A stretch of 64,000 bases of DNA from Exiguobacterium artemiae 255-15 (GCF_000019905.1 NC_010556.1:1576001-1640000); one strand, 5' to 3'. Numbered from the stretch's first letter, positions 33,308-43,951 are shown. A program made the numbers and translations. Notes: generated by a model from the letters alone, not told the origin.

Positions 33308-33774
33308 AATTGTCCTCCCTCTCCTTCATACCACTGCACGGAAACGGAATCGTTTCCGAACGATGCCCGGATATCCTGAAAATAATGGATTTTTCCAATC
33401 CGCGTATACGGAACAACCGGTTCAACCGCTTGATAAAAGATCACCAGACAGTTATTTTGATACAGCAGCACGTCTCCGGCTTCAATCGACTGGATTGCTT
33501 GGGGCTGCGTTGGAAACGACTTGTCGAAATAATAGTATTTCTCATTCTGATGTAAATCATCCATCTGAATCGTAAACGGCATTTCTGCAAGTATTGCTTT
33601 TGTCGTCGCGTTATCTTCCAGTTGAACGGAAGCAACCTGACCGTTGATCGTGATGTTCATGATAGCACTCTCTTTAATTTCTTGTGTGACTTCGGTCGAA
33701 ACCGGAACCGCCGGACTGCAACCTGCCAGTCCAAGCGAAAGGAGAACGATGACAGCCCCGACTCGACGCTTCAT
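33304..33774 (-). CDS. Cyclophilin-like fold lipoprotein
   Basis: A 156-residue lipoprotein. Signal sequence MKRRVGAVIVLLSLGLAGC has the lipobox LAGC. The mature part has MNITINGQVASVQLEDNATTKAI, then GDVLLYQNNCLVIFY and YTRIGKI, the pattern of the cyclophilin-like domain found in small oxidoreductase operons. The binding partner is unknown. The start at 33774 is eight bases after CGGAGG and lies just past the acetyltransferase stop. Confidence 0.8.
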   Translation of the reverse strand: MKRRVGAVIVLLSLGLAGCSPAVPVSTEVTQEIKESAIMNITINGQVASVQLEDNATTKAILAEMPFTIQMDDLHQNEKYYYFDKSFPTQPQAIQSIEAGDVLLYQNNCLVIFYQAVEPVVPYTRIGKIHYFQDIRASFGNDSVSVQWYEGEGGQL

Positions 33775-33775
33775 A

Positions 33776-34351
33776 TCAGTCCTCCGATTCATTGATATAA
33801 CGGATGATCCGCGCCGGGGTTCCGGCGACAATCGCCAAGTCCGGCACATCTTTCGTCACGGTCGCGTCCGCCGCAACGATTGCATTCTCGCCGATCGTGA
33901 CACCTGGCAGGATCGTTGCCCCCGCTCCAATCCAGGCATTTCCTTTCAGATGAATCGGTTTGACGGACAGTCCCCGTCGCTCGGACGGACTGACGGGATG
34001 ATTGACGGTCAACAGCTTCGCAAACGGACCGATCAGCACGTGATCATCGATTTGAATTGAACCGAGATCCGTCAACATGACTCCACGATTGATGAAGATG
34101 TCTGTCCCGAGTGAGATATGTCGCCCGAAGTCTGTATAAAACGGGGGTAAGACGACCACACTCTCATCAACGGGCTGACCAATCAGTTCACCCAGCGTCT
34201 CGCGAAACTCCATTGGTGACAACAACTGCTGATTCAACCGGTGGAGCAGCCGCTCTCCGTCCCGCTGTACGGCATGAATCTGCTCGAGCAGGGGATCGTC
34301 CGCCTCAATCAGTCGATTTTGAATCTGTTGAAGAAGTGATGATGATTCCAT
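33776..34351 (-). CDS. Hexapeptide sugar O-acetyltransferase (Maa/LacA type)
   Basis: A 191-residue left-handed beta-helix acetyltransferase. It has PPFYTDFGRHISLGTDIFINRG at about 68-89, the catalytic His in LLTVNHPVS and the hexapeptide repeats WIGAGATILPGVTIGENAIV. These are diagnostic of maltose/galactoside/NodL acetyltransferases, which transfer acetyl from acetyl-CoA to sugars. Start taken at the ATG 34351, five bases beyond the SDR stop codon; no good ribosome binding site, so coupling is likely. Confidence 0.88.
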   Translation of the reverse strand: MESSSLLQQIQNRLIEADDPLLEQIHAVQRDGERLLHRLNQQLLSPMEFRETLGELIGQPVDESVVVLPPFYTDFGRHISLGTDIFINRGVMLTDLGSIQIDDHVLIGPFAKLLTVNHPVSPSERRGLSVKPIHLKGNAWIGAGATILPGVTIGENAIVAADATVTKDVPDLAIVAGTPARIIRYINESED

Positions 34352-34356
34352 CAGTA

Positions 34357-35094
34357 TCACACTTGTTGTTGTGTCGGCCGGATGATTAAGTTACTGATTG
34401 AGACCCGGTCCGGTGTATCAATGGCATATAGGACGGCTTGCGCGACATCTTCGCTTGTCAATCCCCACTCTTGTTGCGCTTGCCGGAGCGACTCGCCTGT
34501 TGCCTGATCCCGGATCGTCGTATAGAGTTCCGTTTGGACGGCACCCGGTGAAATAATCGTCGATTTGACATTATTTTCGCGTTGCTCCTGACGTAATCCT
34601 TCCATAATTGCCCGGACGGCAAACTTCGTCCCGCAATAGACGGCTGATTCCGGATAAACAATATGTCCCGCGACCGAATCTGTCGCAATGATATACCCGG
34701 CCTGTTGCTGTTCCATAATCGGCAGTGTCGCGGCAATTCCGTTCAAGACGCCCATCACGTTGATGTCGAGCATGTTTTTCCAGTCCTCCCGGTGTCCAGC
34801 CGCAAGTGGAGCAGTCGGCATGATACCGGCGTTGTTGAAGAGAACATCAATCCGGCCGTAGACTGCTTTTGCTTCCTGTACGACAGCTTCAACTTGATCA
34901 AACTCAGTGACGTCCGCCTGTTTGATTTGAATATCCGCCTCGGGATACGCTTTCCGAATGGCTTCTAACCGCTCGAGCCGCCGGGCGGCGAGCATTAATT
35001 TGGCTCCGCGTGCTGCGAGCAGACGTGCAGTCGCTTCGCCGATCCCGCTTGACGCGCCCATGATGACAATGACTTTATCTAGTGGTGTGTTCAT
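34357..35094 (-). CDS. SDR family oxidoreductase
   Basis: A 245-residue classical short-chain dehydrogenase: GASSGIG cofactor loop, LFNNAGIM, Ser in IIATDSVAGH and the catalytic YCGTKFAV. It resembles the YdfG/serine-3-dehydrogenase-like group. It is the first gene of the four-gene operon and divergent from a LysR regulator. The start at 35094 follows AGGAGG; the frame extends 17 codons further without a site. Confidence 0.88.
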   Translation of the reverse strand: MNTPLDKVIVIMGASSGIGEATARLLAARGAKLMLAARRLERLEAIRKAYPEADIQIKQADVTEFDQVEAVVQEAKAVYGRIDVLFNNAGIMPTAPLAAGHREDWKNMLDINVMGVLNGIAATLPIMEQQQAGYIIATDSVAGHIVYPESAVYCGTKFAVRAIMEGLRQEQRENNVKSTIISPGAVQTELYTTIRDQATGESLRQAQQEWGLTSEDVAQAVLYAIDTPDRVSISNLIIRPTQQQV

Positions 35095-35206
35095 TTGTAT
35101 TCCTCCTCTTAGTTGTTGCTTGTCTACAAGGTTACGAGTATTCACACTCCATGTCTAATGCTAATATAAAATCATATACCATAACCAAAAAGCATAGGAG
35201 GACCCC

Positions 35207-36088
35207 ATGGAAATTCAACAATTAAGATACTTTTTAGCAGTTGTCGAGGAAAAAAATATCACCCGGGCGGCACGGATTCTTCGGATTTCACAGCCCGCTC
35301 TGTCCCGCCAGTTGCAACGGTTGGAAGACGAAACCGGTCCGTTGTTCGACCGGACACCGGGAGGCATCGTCCTGACAGAAAGCGGATATTATCTGGCGGA
35401 ACGGGCGCGTGAACTTGTGACGCTGGCAGATAAAATCGTCACGAACCTCGCGGCACAGGAAACATTACGTGGTGAACTTTACATCGGTGGCGGCGAGACG
35501 GAAAGCCTGTTACCGGTCATCCGGTCGTTCAAACAGATGCAGTTGCGGCATCCGGACGTCACGATTCGGATTCACAGCGGGAACGGTCAAGATATCCTCG
35601 ATAAGCTCGATAAAGGGATTCTTGATTTCGGACTGGTCATTGAGCCGTTTGATGTCAACGCTTATCATCACCTGAAACTTGATCAAACGGATCAATGGGG
35701 CATTTTGACACGGCGCGATCATCCGCTCGGTCAACAGGCGACGGTAATGGCAGACGACTTGCGGGACCTTCCGTTAATCGTTTCGGAACAACTCCAAGGA
35801 AACCGGACGTTTGCCGAACGGACCGGTTTGGACTGGGACACGGTCCACATCGTCGGAACCTACAACCTGCTGTTTAATGCTTCGCTCCTCGTCAAGGAAG
35901 GAATCGGTCATGCCGTGTGTCTCGATCGCATCATCAATACAAGTGGAAGTGAACTCATTTTCGTTCCGCTTGCGCCGGCGCTCACTGCCAACACCTACTT
36001 GATTTGGAAAAAACAAGCAATCCTGTCGCGTCCGGCTAAAACATTGCTCGAATGGATGAGCCGTCCGCAAGAGGACACAACCTTTTAA
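35207..36088 (+). CDS. LysR family transcriptional regulator
   Basis: A 293-residue LysR-type activator. The winged helix (1-60) has ARILRISQPALSRQLQRLE. The effector-binding domain runs from about 90 to 290. It is divergent from the SDR/acetyltransferase/cyclophilin-like/cupin operon, and regulators in this position usually activate the divergent operon in response to a substrate. The 112-bp intergenic region has AT-rich palindromic bits but no operator that I can name. AGGAGG precedes the ATG. Confidence 0.93.
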   Translation: MEIQQLRYFLAVVEEKNITRAARILRISQPALSRQLQRLEDETGPLFDRTPGGIVLTESGYYLAERARELVTLADKIVTNLAAQETLRGELYIGGGETESLLPVIRSFKQMQLRHPDVTIRIHSGNGQDILDKLDKGILDFGLVIEPFDVNAYHHLKLDQTDQWGILTRRDHPLGQQATVMADDLRDLPLIVSEQLQGNRTFAERTGLDWDTVHIVGTYNLLFNASLLVKEGIGHAVCLDRIINTSGSELIFVPLAPALTANTYLIWKKQAILSRPAKTLLEWMSRPQEDTTF

Positions 36089-36100
36089 CGGACACATCCA

Positions 36101-36150
36101 AAAAACGGCTTTTCGGACAGAACATATCTCTGTCTAAAAAGCCGTTTTGT
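36101..36150. terminator. Bidirectional terminator
   Basis: Long stem AAAACGGCTTTT-GGACAGA / TCTGTC-AAAAAGCCGTTTT (36102-36148) between the LysR gene and ganA. Confidence 0.88.
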
Positions 36151-36157
36151 ATTGCAT

Positions 36158-38209
36158 TCATGTTTTCTTCCGTTCAACGATCTTGACTTCATACGGTTTA
36201 AGCATCAGCTGACCGCTGATTTCCGTTTGTGTTGCAGACTCAAGCAACGGCTCGAACAGTTCAACCGTTTGCTCGACTTCGGAAAAATTCAGGATGAACC
36301 CGTAGTCCGCCTCCTGTCCACGTCGCACTTGAATCGATACTTCTGCCGTATGCGTCGTGTCGAAAGATGCCTTGATGTTTAACCGATCCGTTAACATCGC
36401 ATACATGTCACGTTGAAACGTTGCCTCGAGTCGTCCGCCGATATACCAGGCTTCGCCTTGTCCCAGCTGATGTTTCGTCACGGCCGGCGCCTGTCGATAA
36501 AAGTCGTCCGTATAGCGGCCGACGATTTCCGCGTGCTCAACCTCGATAACCGTCGCATAATCCTGCAGTTCATACTGTTTCCCGTTAAACATCACGTGAT
36601 TTCGATCGCTTGGGTACAGTGTATCTGTTTCCGCCGGTCTCAGACCAAAGATTGTCTGCAGTTCTTCCGGCCATCCGGCATACGCCAAATCATATTCATC
36701 GACCAGACCCGTCATGTACGTCGCAACTACCGTACCGCCCTGTTCGACGAATTGTTGCAACTGCCGCAGCGTCGTCCGACTGACCAAATACAGCATCGGC
36801 ACAATTAACAGTTTGTAAGCATCAAATGGCTGTTCTTTCGTGATGACATCGACCGGAATATCCTGTTCGTAAAAGAAACGATAATGTTCCTGCAGCGTTT
36901 GCGGATACTGTTTCGTGTCGTTTGCGAACCCTTGCGCATCATTTAATGCCCAGTTATTTTCCCAGTCGTAAAGAATCCCGACCTCTGCGGGACGCGTCGT
37001 ACCGACGACGGCGTCGAGTTGCTCCAGCGTTTGTCCGACGTGGGCGACTTCTTGAAAGACCCGATTTTCTTCCGACCGGTCATGGTCGACGACCGCCCCG
37101 TGAAACTTTTCTGACGAGCCGCGGGATTTCCGCCACTGGAAGTACAGCACGCTGTCGGAACCGTGGGCAATCATTTGCAACGAGGACAACAGGTGCATGC
37201 CCGGACGTTTCGCTTTGTTGACGGGATGCCAGTTGACAGCACTCGGCGTCGATTCCATCAAGAGGAACGGTTGTTGCTTTAAACTCCGGAACAAGTCATT
37301 GATGAACCCGACCTTCATCGCTAAATTGGCCGTCGTTTCCCAGTCATTGTGCCAGGTCGGATAGGCATCCCAACTGACGACATCGACGTGTTTCGCGAAT
37401 CGACTGTAGTCAAGGGCCTGGAATGGAATCAGGTCTTCCGTATCTGCCATGAAATTGGTCGTGATCGGAAGATTGGGTGTCAACTCGCGCAGGGGAACAC
37501 TTTCCTGCTCAAAAAACGAAATCGTCTGATCGGTCACAAACCGTTTCCAGTCGAGATTCAGACCATGGACCATGCTTTCGCCGATCGGTGATGGCGACTC
37601 GATTTGCGACCAGTCGTCAAACGTATGACTCCAAAAGGCACTCCACCAGGAAGCATTCAGTGCATCGAGCGTCTCATACTTCACTTTCAGCCAGTCGCGA
37701 AAGGCTGCCTGACAAAGCGGACAATGGCACTCGCCACCGTATTCGTTCGAAACATGCCACATCAGCAGTGCCGGATGATTCCCGTACCGTTCGGCCAATA
37801 AGCGGTTGATCCGTTGTGTTTTTTCACGGTAGACCGGAGACGTCAGACAGTGATTATGACGCCCGCCGTGCAACTGTCTGATACGGTGCTCGTCGACACG
37901 TAACACTTGCGGATACGTTTGCGACAGCCAGGCCGGACGTGCCCCGCTTGGTGTCGCCAAAATTACCTGTCCGCCGTTTGCGTGAATATCGTCAATAATC
38001 CGGTCAAGCCAGTCGAACGTGAACTGATTTTCGGTCGGTTCGAGCGCACTCCAGGCAAAGATGCCGATGGAATACGTATTCGTATGCGCAAGACGCATTA
38101 ACCGTAAATCTTCCTGTAAGACGTCCGGTACGTCGAGCCATTGATCCGGATTATAGTCCCCGCCGTGCAACAGATGTCTCGCTTTTGTCGTATAAATCGT
38201 TTGCCTCAT
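36158..38209 (-). CDS. ganA: GH42 beta-galactosidase GanA
   Basis: A 683-residue glycoside hydrolase of family 42 that cleaves beta-galactosides and galactooligosaccharides. It has LHGGDYNPDQW at the start of the barrel, the acid/base Glu156 in VSNEYGG and the nucleophile Glu319 in LLMESTPS. Zinc-cluster Cys121, Cys161, Cys163 and Cys166 have the spacing known from Thermus GH42. There is no signal peptide, so it acts on imported sugars. It is the last gene of the gan operon; the endo-galactanase gene (ganB) found after it in B. subtilis is absent here. GAGAGG lies eight bases before the ATG. Confidence 0.95.
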   Translation of the reverse strand: MRQTIYTTKARHLLHGGDYNPDQWLDVPDVLQEDLRLMRLAHTNTYSIGIFAWSALEPTENQFTFDWLDRIIDDIHANGGQVILATPSGARPAWLSQTYPQVLRVDEHRIRQLHGGRHNHCLTSPVYREKTQRINRLLAERYGNHPALLMWHVSNEYGGECHCPLCQAAFRDWLKVKYETLDALNASWWSAFWSHTFDDWSQIESPSPIGESMVHGLNLDWKRFVTDQTISFFEQESVPLRELTPNLPITTNFMADTEDLIPFQALDYSRFAKHVDVVSWDAYPTWHNDWETTANLAMKVGFINDLFRSLKQQPFLLMESTPSAVNWHPVNKAKRPGMHLLSSLQMIAHGSDSVLYFQWRKSRGSSEKFHGAVVDHDRSEENRVFQEVAHVGQTLEQLDAVVGTTRPAEVGILYDWENNWALNDAQGFANDTKQYPQTLQEHYRFFYEQDIPVDVITKEQPFDAYKLLIVPMLYLVSRTTLRQLQQFVEQGGTVVATYMTGLVDEYDLAYAGWPEELQTIFGLRPAETDTLYPSDRNHVMFNGKQYELQDYATVIEVEHAEIVGRYTDDFYRQAPAVTKHQLGQGEAWYIGGRLEATFQRDMYAMLTDRLNIKASFDTTHTAEVSIQVRRGQEADYGFILNFSEVEQTVELFEPLLESATQTEISGQLMLKPYEVKIVERKKT

Positions 38210-38255
38210 TTTTTAAGCCTCTCCCTTAATCCTCTATTTCGTTTCTCTATCTCTC

Positions 38256-39104
38256 TTACCCTTTTGTTCCCCCTGCCGTTAGCCCGGACACAAAATGTTT
38301 TTGCAGCAGGACAAACAGAACGGCAACCGGGATGCTGATTAAAATCGCCCCGGCAGCAAACGTCGTATAACTTGCACCCATCGCTTCGTTGACGAGATTA
38401 AACAGACCGATCGGTAACGTATACGCTTCCTGCGTCCGTAAAATCGTCGAAGCGAGCACGAAGTCCCCGAGCGGGCCCGTAAATCCGTTCATCGCGACCA
38501 CGGCAAGCATCGGCCGACAGAGCGGTAAAATAATTTGGATGAAAATCCGTGTATGACCGGCGCCGTCGAGTTTGGCACTTTCATCGAGATCGACCGGAAT
38601 CGAATCCATGTATCCTTTCATCAAATAGGTGTTCATCGGAATCTGACCGCCGATATACAACAGAATCAGCAGCCAGTGACTGTTCATCATGCCAAGCATC
38701 TGGGCCAGGACGAACAGGGCAATCAAGGCGGAAAACTGCGGAATCATCTGTAACAGCAAAAACAGCGTTAAGGCCTGCTGACGTCCTTTAAAACGGAAGC
38801 GCGAAAAGGCATAGGCCGTAAAGGAAACGCTGACGATCGTCCCGAGCATCGTAAAGAGACTGATTTTTAACGAATTCATATACCAGTGACTGTATTGCAG
38901 ACTTTCTTTTCCGGCAAACAATTCCCGGTAATGATCCAGTGTCGGATTTTTCGGGATGATTGATGTGCTGACTAAACTGTTGCCCGGATTAAAACTCGCA
39001 CCGATCGTCCACAGGAGCGGATAGATGATACAGGTCGCAACGAACAGCAGAATCAAATAGGTCAGCGTCAGGCGAACCGTCCGCGTTTTGTTCCGTGTCA
39101 CCAT
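38256..39104 (-). CDS. ganQ: ABC sugar permease GanQ (MalG type)
   Basis: A 282-residue inner-membrane permease with six membrane segments. The cytoplasmic EAA loop reads LDESAKLDGAGHTRIFIQIILP. It pairs with GanP to carry galactooligosaccharides. No ATPase gene is present; such importers use the shared MsmX-type ATPase encoded elsewhere. The start at 39104 (MVTRNKT) lies ten bases after AAGGAG and 5 bp beyond the ganP stop. Confidence 0.92.
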   Translation of the reverse strand: MVTRNKTRTVRLTLTYLILLFVATCIIYPLLWTIGASFNPGNSLVSTSIIPKNPTLDHYRELFAGKESLQYSHWYMNSLKISLFTMLGTIVSVSFTAYAFSRFRFKGRQQALTLFLLLQMIPQFSALIALFVLAQMLGMMNSHWLLILLYIGGQIPMNTYLMKGYMDSIPVDLDESAKLDGAGHTRIFIQIILPLCRPMLAVVAMNGFTGPLGDFVLASTILRTQEAYTLPIGLFNLVNEAMGASYTTFAAGAILISIPVAVLFVLLQKHFVSGLTAGGTKG

Positions 39105-39109
39105 CTTGA

Positions 39110-40366
39110 TCACGCTCCTTCCTTAAATGCATTTGTTCGTCTGAACTGCCATAAGGCAATGCCGATGACAAAAATCGACAGTAAGATCGTCAACGCGGCC
39201 GCTAACGCATATTGACCGGACTGCATCGTCAATTTATAAATCCAGGAGACGAGGATGTCCGTTCCGCCGGCATTCGAACCCGGCACGGACGGTCCGCCGC
39301 CGTTAAAGAGATAAATGATATTAAAGTTATTGAAGTTAAAGGTGAACTGGGTGATGATGATCGGCGACATCGCAATCAGCACCATCGGCATCGTGATGTG
39401 CCGGAACTTTGCAAACATCGAGGCACCGTCAATCGTTGCCGCTTCATATAAATCTTCCGGAATCGATTGCAACACACCCGTCGTCACTAAAAAGACATAC
39501 GGGAATCCAAGCCATCCCTGCATGAAGACGAGCGCGACCCGTGTCCACTTCTCATCTGTTAACCATGGGACCGGATCAAGACCGAACAGAGACAGCAGAT
39601 CCATGTTGACGGCCCCAAAACTGTCATTAAAGAGACCGGCAAAAACAAGAATCGTCACAAATCCCGGAACCGCCCACGGCAGGACAAAAATCGTCCGAAT
39701 GACCCGTTTGAACCGGACCTCTTTTTGGTTAACGAGGACTGCCATCAGGATACCGAGCGACACTTGTAACGTCGAGGCGACCAAGGTCCAGACTACAGTC
39801 CAAGACAAGACATCAAAGAACGTCGATCGCCAAATATCAACTGTGAAAATTTGAGCAAAAGTAGAAAATCCGACCCAATCCGCCAGTTTCGCAGGCGGAG
39901 AATGATATAAATCATAATTTGTGAATGCCAAGGCGAAACTGAATAAGATCGGAAAAATTACGGCAAAAATCAACAGAAACAAGGACGGACCACTGACCAG
40001 ATAGGGATATCCCTGATTGATCAAATTCCGATAATCCGATAACAGCGAATCCGGCCGCATCCCTTGATCCCGCTTTTGTCCATTGCGGTAGGAATCGCGT
40101 AAATTAAACACATAGACTCCTGTCCCAAACAACAAGACGATGATGGCAATGATGCCTTGCGCCAACAGAAAAATCGAGTTGTCGCGCGGGACTTCCGTTC
40201 CTAGCGTCACGATTCCCCATAATCCCATATTGAGCAAGTCGGCGAACGTAATCCAAAAAGCAATGCTGACTATAAGCAGGAGTCCGCCTTTCATCCATTG
40301 CCGGTGATACAATTGGCCAAGTCCTGGAATGATCGATAACATCAATCCAATTTTCCGGTGCTGCAC
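39110..40366 (-). CDS. ganP: ABC sugar permease GanP (MalF type)
   Basis: A 418-residue permease, longer than average because of an N-terminal extension with extra membrane segments, as in MalF/GanP. The EAA loop is YEAATIDGASMFAKFRHITMP here split across about 315-335. FNNFNIIYLFNGGGP is typical of MalF-like proteins. It starts with GTG at 40366, eight bases after AGAGG; another GTG three codons earlier is too close to that site. Confidence 0.92.
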   Translation of the reverse strand: MQHRKIGLMLSIIPGLGQLYHRQWMKGGLLLIVSIAFWITFADLLNMGLWGIVTLGTEVPRDNSIFLLAQGIIAIIVLLFGTGVYVFNLRDSYRNGQKRDQGMRPDSLLSDYRNLINQGYPYLVSGPSLFLLIFAVIFPILFSFALAFTNYDLYHSPPAKLADWVGFSTFAQIFTVDIWRSTFFDVLSWTVVWTLVASTLQVSLGILMAVLVNQKEVRFKRVIRTIFVLPWAVPGFVTILVFAGLFNDSFGAVNMDLLSLFGLDPVPWLTDEKWTRVALVFMQGWLGFPYVFLVTTGVLQSIPEDLYEAATIDGASMFAKFRHITMPMVLIAMSPIIITQFTFNFNNFNIIYLFNGGGPSVPGSNAGGTDILVSWIYKLTMQSGQYALAAALTILLSIFVIGIALWQFRRTNAFKEGA

Positions 40367-40423
40367 GTCCTTCACCTCTTTACTAGAATCTCTGACTGTC
40401 TGGTCGTATCATATGAAGCGTTC

Positions 40424-41698
40424 TTACTTCGCTCCGTGTTTCGCTTCGATTTGCCCGTCGATCGTTTTGACGGCCTGCTTCATCGCGGCTGCCGGTTCAG
40501 CTTTTCCGGTCGCAATCGTTTGAAGGGCGGCATCGACCGGCTTCCAGACTTCATTCATTTCAGGGATGTTCGGTGTCAATTCGGAAAATTTCGATTGTTC
40601 GGCGACTGCCTGTGCGGCTGGACTTTTTGTGACGGCAGGATCTTCTGCCAACGCACTGACGGCCGGGACTTCTTTTGTGATTTCAAAACGCTTTTTCGAG
40701 TTTTCTGCATTCGTCAGGTAAAGCGCTAGCTTGTTCGCCATTTCCGACTGTTTGGAGTAAGTGCTGACATTATAACTTTTGACACCGATGAAGGAACTCA
40801 TGTTTTTTCCGTTTTCCAATTCCGGCAGTTTCGTAATTCCGAAATCAATGCCCGCTTTCGTAAAGGGCTCGACATTCCAGGGACCGGAGATGATGGCGGC
40901 TGCCTTCCCTTCCGTAAACAAGGATTCCAAAACATTGATGCCCTGCTCCCCGATGATACCTGCCGGGAATAATTTTTCCTTATAGAACTTTTGAATATAG
41001 GACGCACCTTTGATGGCTCCGGTATTCGCAAGACCGACTTCTTTTGTCTGGTATTTTCCTTGATTATCTTGTTTGAAAATATAACCGCCATATCCACTTA
41101 AGACACTTTGGGCATAATAGATTTGATCAAATAAAGCGAGGAACCCGAACGATTGCCCAGTTGTCGTTTTTTTCGATAAGGCGTACCATTCTTCCAGTGT
41201 TTTCGGTAGCTTGTCTTCTGAGACCAGTTTTTTGTTGTAGTATAAAACCGTCGTTTCCACCGCTTTCGGGACACCGTAGAGTTTTCCGTTCACTTTTTGC
41301 GAATCAAGGGCAACATCGGTATAAATCGACTGGACCTCTTCCGGGACATTCATCTCTTTGATGATTCCTTCCGTTACCGCTGTGCCAATCTGATCCCCCG
41401 GCATCGTCAACAAATCAGGACCTGTACCAGCCGGACCATCTAATCGTAAATCCTCGATTTGCTTAGCGTACGGTTTTTCGATGACCTGTACGTCGACATC
41501 GTTGTCCTGTTCGAATTTTGAAACGATGTCTTTGATTCCTTCGCCTTTTTCAATGTCTTCCCAGACGATCAGCTTCGCTTCTTTATTTGATGATTGTTCC
41601 TTGTTTCCCTGCGCTTCTTCCCCGGGACCACACGCCGCGAGCGAGGCTGTCAATGCCAGACTACTCAGGACTGTCATATATGTAATGGTTTTTTTCAT
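40424..41698 (-). CDS. ganS: Sugar-binding lipoprotein GanS (MalE type)
   Basis: A 424-residue extracellular solute-binding lipoprotein. The signal peptide ends in the lipobox LAAC (MKKTITYMTVLSSLALTASL then AACGPG). The mature part is a MalE-like binding protein with KLIVWEDIEKGEGIKDIV and YGVPKAVETTVLYYNKKL. It delivers galactooligosaccharides to GanPQ. The first and probably most expressed gene of the operon; the promoter, operator and cre site lie just upstream. The start at 41698 is nine bases after CAGGAGG. Confidence 0.93.
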   Translation of the reverse strand: MKKTITYMTVLSSLALTASLAACGPGEEAQGNKEQSSNKEAKLIVWEDIEKGEGIKDIVSKFEQDNDVDVQVIEKPYAKQIEDLRLDGPAGTGPDLLTMPGDQIGTAVTEGIIKEMNVPEEVQSIYTDVALDSQKVNGKLYGVPKAVETTVLYYNKKLVSEDKLPKTLEEWYALSKKTTTGQSFGFLALFDQIYYAQSVLSGYGGYIFKQDNQGKYQTKEVGLANTGAIKGASYIQKFYKEKLFPAGIIGEQGINVLESLFTEGKAAAIISGPWNVEPFTKAGIDFGITKLPELENGKNMSSFIGVKSYNVSTYSKQSEMANKLALYLTNAENSKKRFEITKEVPAVSALAEDPAVTKSPAAQAVAEQSKFSELTPNIPEMNEVWKPVDAALQTIATGKAEPAAAMKQAVKTIDGQIEAKHGAK

Positions 41699-41747
41699 CT
41701 TCTTTTTCCTCCTGTGGATCATATTATGAAAAGATTAGAACACTTTT

Positions 41748-41761
41748 TGTAAGCGCTTTAA
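41748..41761. promoter_or_regulatory. cre-like site (CcpA)
   Basis: TGTAAGCGCTTTAA matches the cre consensus TGWAARCGYTWWCA except at position 13. It lies at about +1 to +14 of the deduced ganS transcript, a usual place for CcpA-mediated catabolite repression. Confidence 0.7.
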
Positions 41762-41768
41762 TAATCAA

Positions 41769-41787
41769 AATATAGCACCACAAGAAA

Positions 41788-41797
<10 letters not shown>
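41769..41797 (-). promoter_or_regulatory. ganS promoter
   Basis: On the minus strand: -35 TTTACA (41797..41792), 17-base spacer, extended -10 TGC-TATATT (41777..41769). Start of transcription is expected near 41762, inside the cre-like site. Confidence 0.72.
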
Positions 41798-42877
<1,080 letters not shown>

Positions 42878-43002
42878 TTTTTTAAATTTTAACATATGGT
42901 AAAATGAGAGGAAATAATTTTACTCATTGAATGGTTAATAGTTGTATTTGTATTATACCGTTAAAAAGCGTTTTATTTCATACGAAAAGAGGAGGAAAGA
43001 AA

Positions 43003-43890
43003 TTGCAGGTCCGGATGAATCTACAACAAGACCGGTCGACACGATATTGTGTGAAAAATGATCGGGGAATGGAAGTCGAGATTTCAAGCAAAGGAGGAAG
43101 CATTGAACGTTTGATCGTGCCTGACCGGAATGGGCATCCGGAAGATATTATGTTTGACTGTTCTTTGGTAACGGTTCCTACGATTCCTCGCGGTTTATCC
43201 GGCCGGTTGTATGATACGTCATCCGGTTCCGTTCACGAAATCGATCTGTCATTACATCAGCTTTCATTCACAGCTGAACCGTTTTCGACAACACAAGAAT
43301 CCGGACTTCGTCTGTCGGCGGAAATCGCTGTCAATGGACAGGTGATCGCAATCGACATGCTTTATGTGCTGACTAACAACAATCAATTGATTCTCCGTTA
43401 TGCAGCGACGACCAACCAGCCTCTTCGCCTCTCTTTGGCGCTTCCGATTTTCTTTAACCTAAGCGGTAATTTAAAAGCTAGTATTACACAACATGATTTA
43501 AAGTTTGCCAGTTCTTGTTTCATCCACCCCGTACCGGCGTTGTCGATGAATCCCTGCTTGCAACAGACGAAAGGGACCCCCTTTGATTTTCGGTTAGGGC
43601 GTCGTCTGCACCATTTCTTTTTAGACAAGATGATTTCAAGGCCTCCTGCCGATACCTATTTTTTACTTCATGAACAACCGGTCATCTCTGTTCATGAAGC
43701 CGTAAGCGGGCGCTGGATGACAATCGAAACTTCCCAATCCGGCTTTGTGTTGTCTGCAGCAGCGCATCATACCGACACGTCCTTCTCCGGTATTTGTTTT
43801 GATTCAACGGATTTCCTGCTGTCATCTCTCATCCGCGGTTCAATTCCCTACTTTCACGAGACGACTTATTCGTTTAGCACGACGTATTGA
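43003..43890 (+). CDS. Aldose 1-epimerase-like protein with altered active site
   Basis: A 295-residue galactose mutarotase-fold protein. Family landmarks are visible: ISSKGGSIERLIVPDRNG near the start, FFNLSGN (151-156, where GalM has YFNL), HDLKFAS and GTPFDFR (191-197). The catalytic His that precedes YFNL in GalM is Pro148 here, and the Glu base region near the end (GICFDSTDF) has Asp. It may be non-catalytic or specialised. It starts with TTG at 43003, seven bases after AGAGGAGG. It is divergent from ganR, which links it to galactoside use. Confidence 0.72.
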   Translation: MQVRMNLQQDRSTRYCVKNDRGMEVEISSKGGSIERLIVPDRNGHPEDIMFDCSLVTVPTIPRGLSGRLYDTSSGSVHEIDLSLHQLSFTAEPFSTTQESGLRLSAEIAVNGQVIAIDMLYVLTNNNQLILRYAATTNQPLRLSLALPIFFNLSGNLKASITQHDLKFASSCFIHPVPALSMNPCLQQTKGTPFDFRLGRRLHHFFLDKMISRPPADTYFLLHEQPVISVHEAVSGRWMTIETSQSGFVLSAAAHHTDTSFSGICFDSTDFLLSSLIRGSIPYFHETTYSFSTTY

Positions 43891-43901
43891 TTTCACAGCA
43901 A

Positions 43902-43951
43902 GAGGAGGACAGCAGACTGTGCGTCTGTCATCCTCCTCCGTTTGATTTGTT
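43902..43951 (+). terminator. Terminator of the epimerase-like gene
   Basis: Stem GAGGAGGA-CAGCAGAC / GTCTGTCA-TCCTCCTC (43902-43917 and 43923-43938) with two mismatches, followed by a T-rich tail. Confidence 0.75.

Noticed and set aside
36922-37221. Open frames opposite ganA, up to 131 codons
   Set aside because: Basic, low-complexity translations opposite a clearly coding gene; no expression signals.
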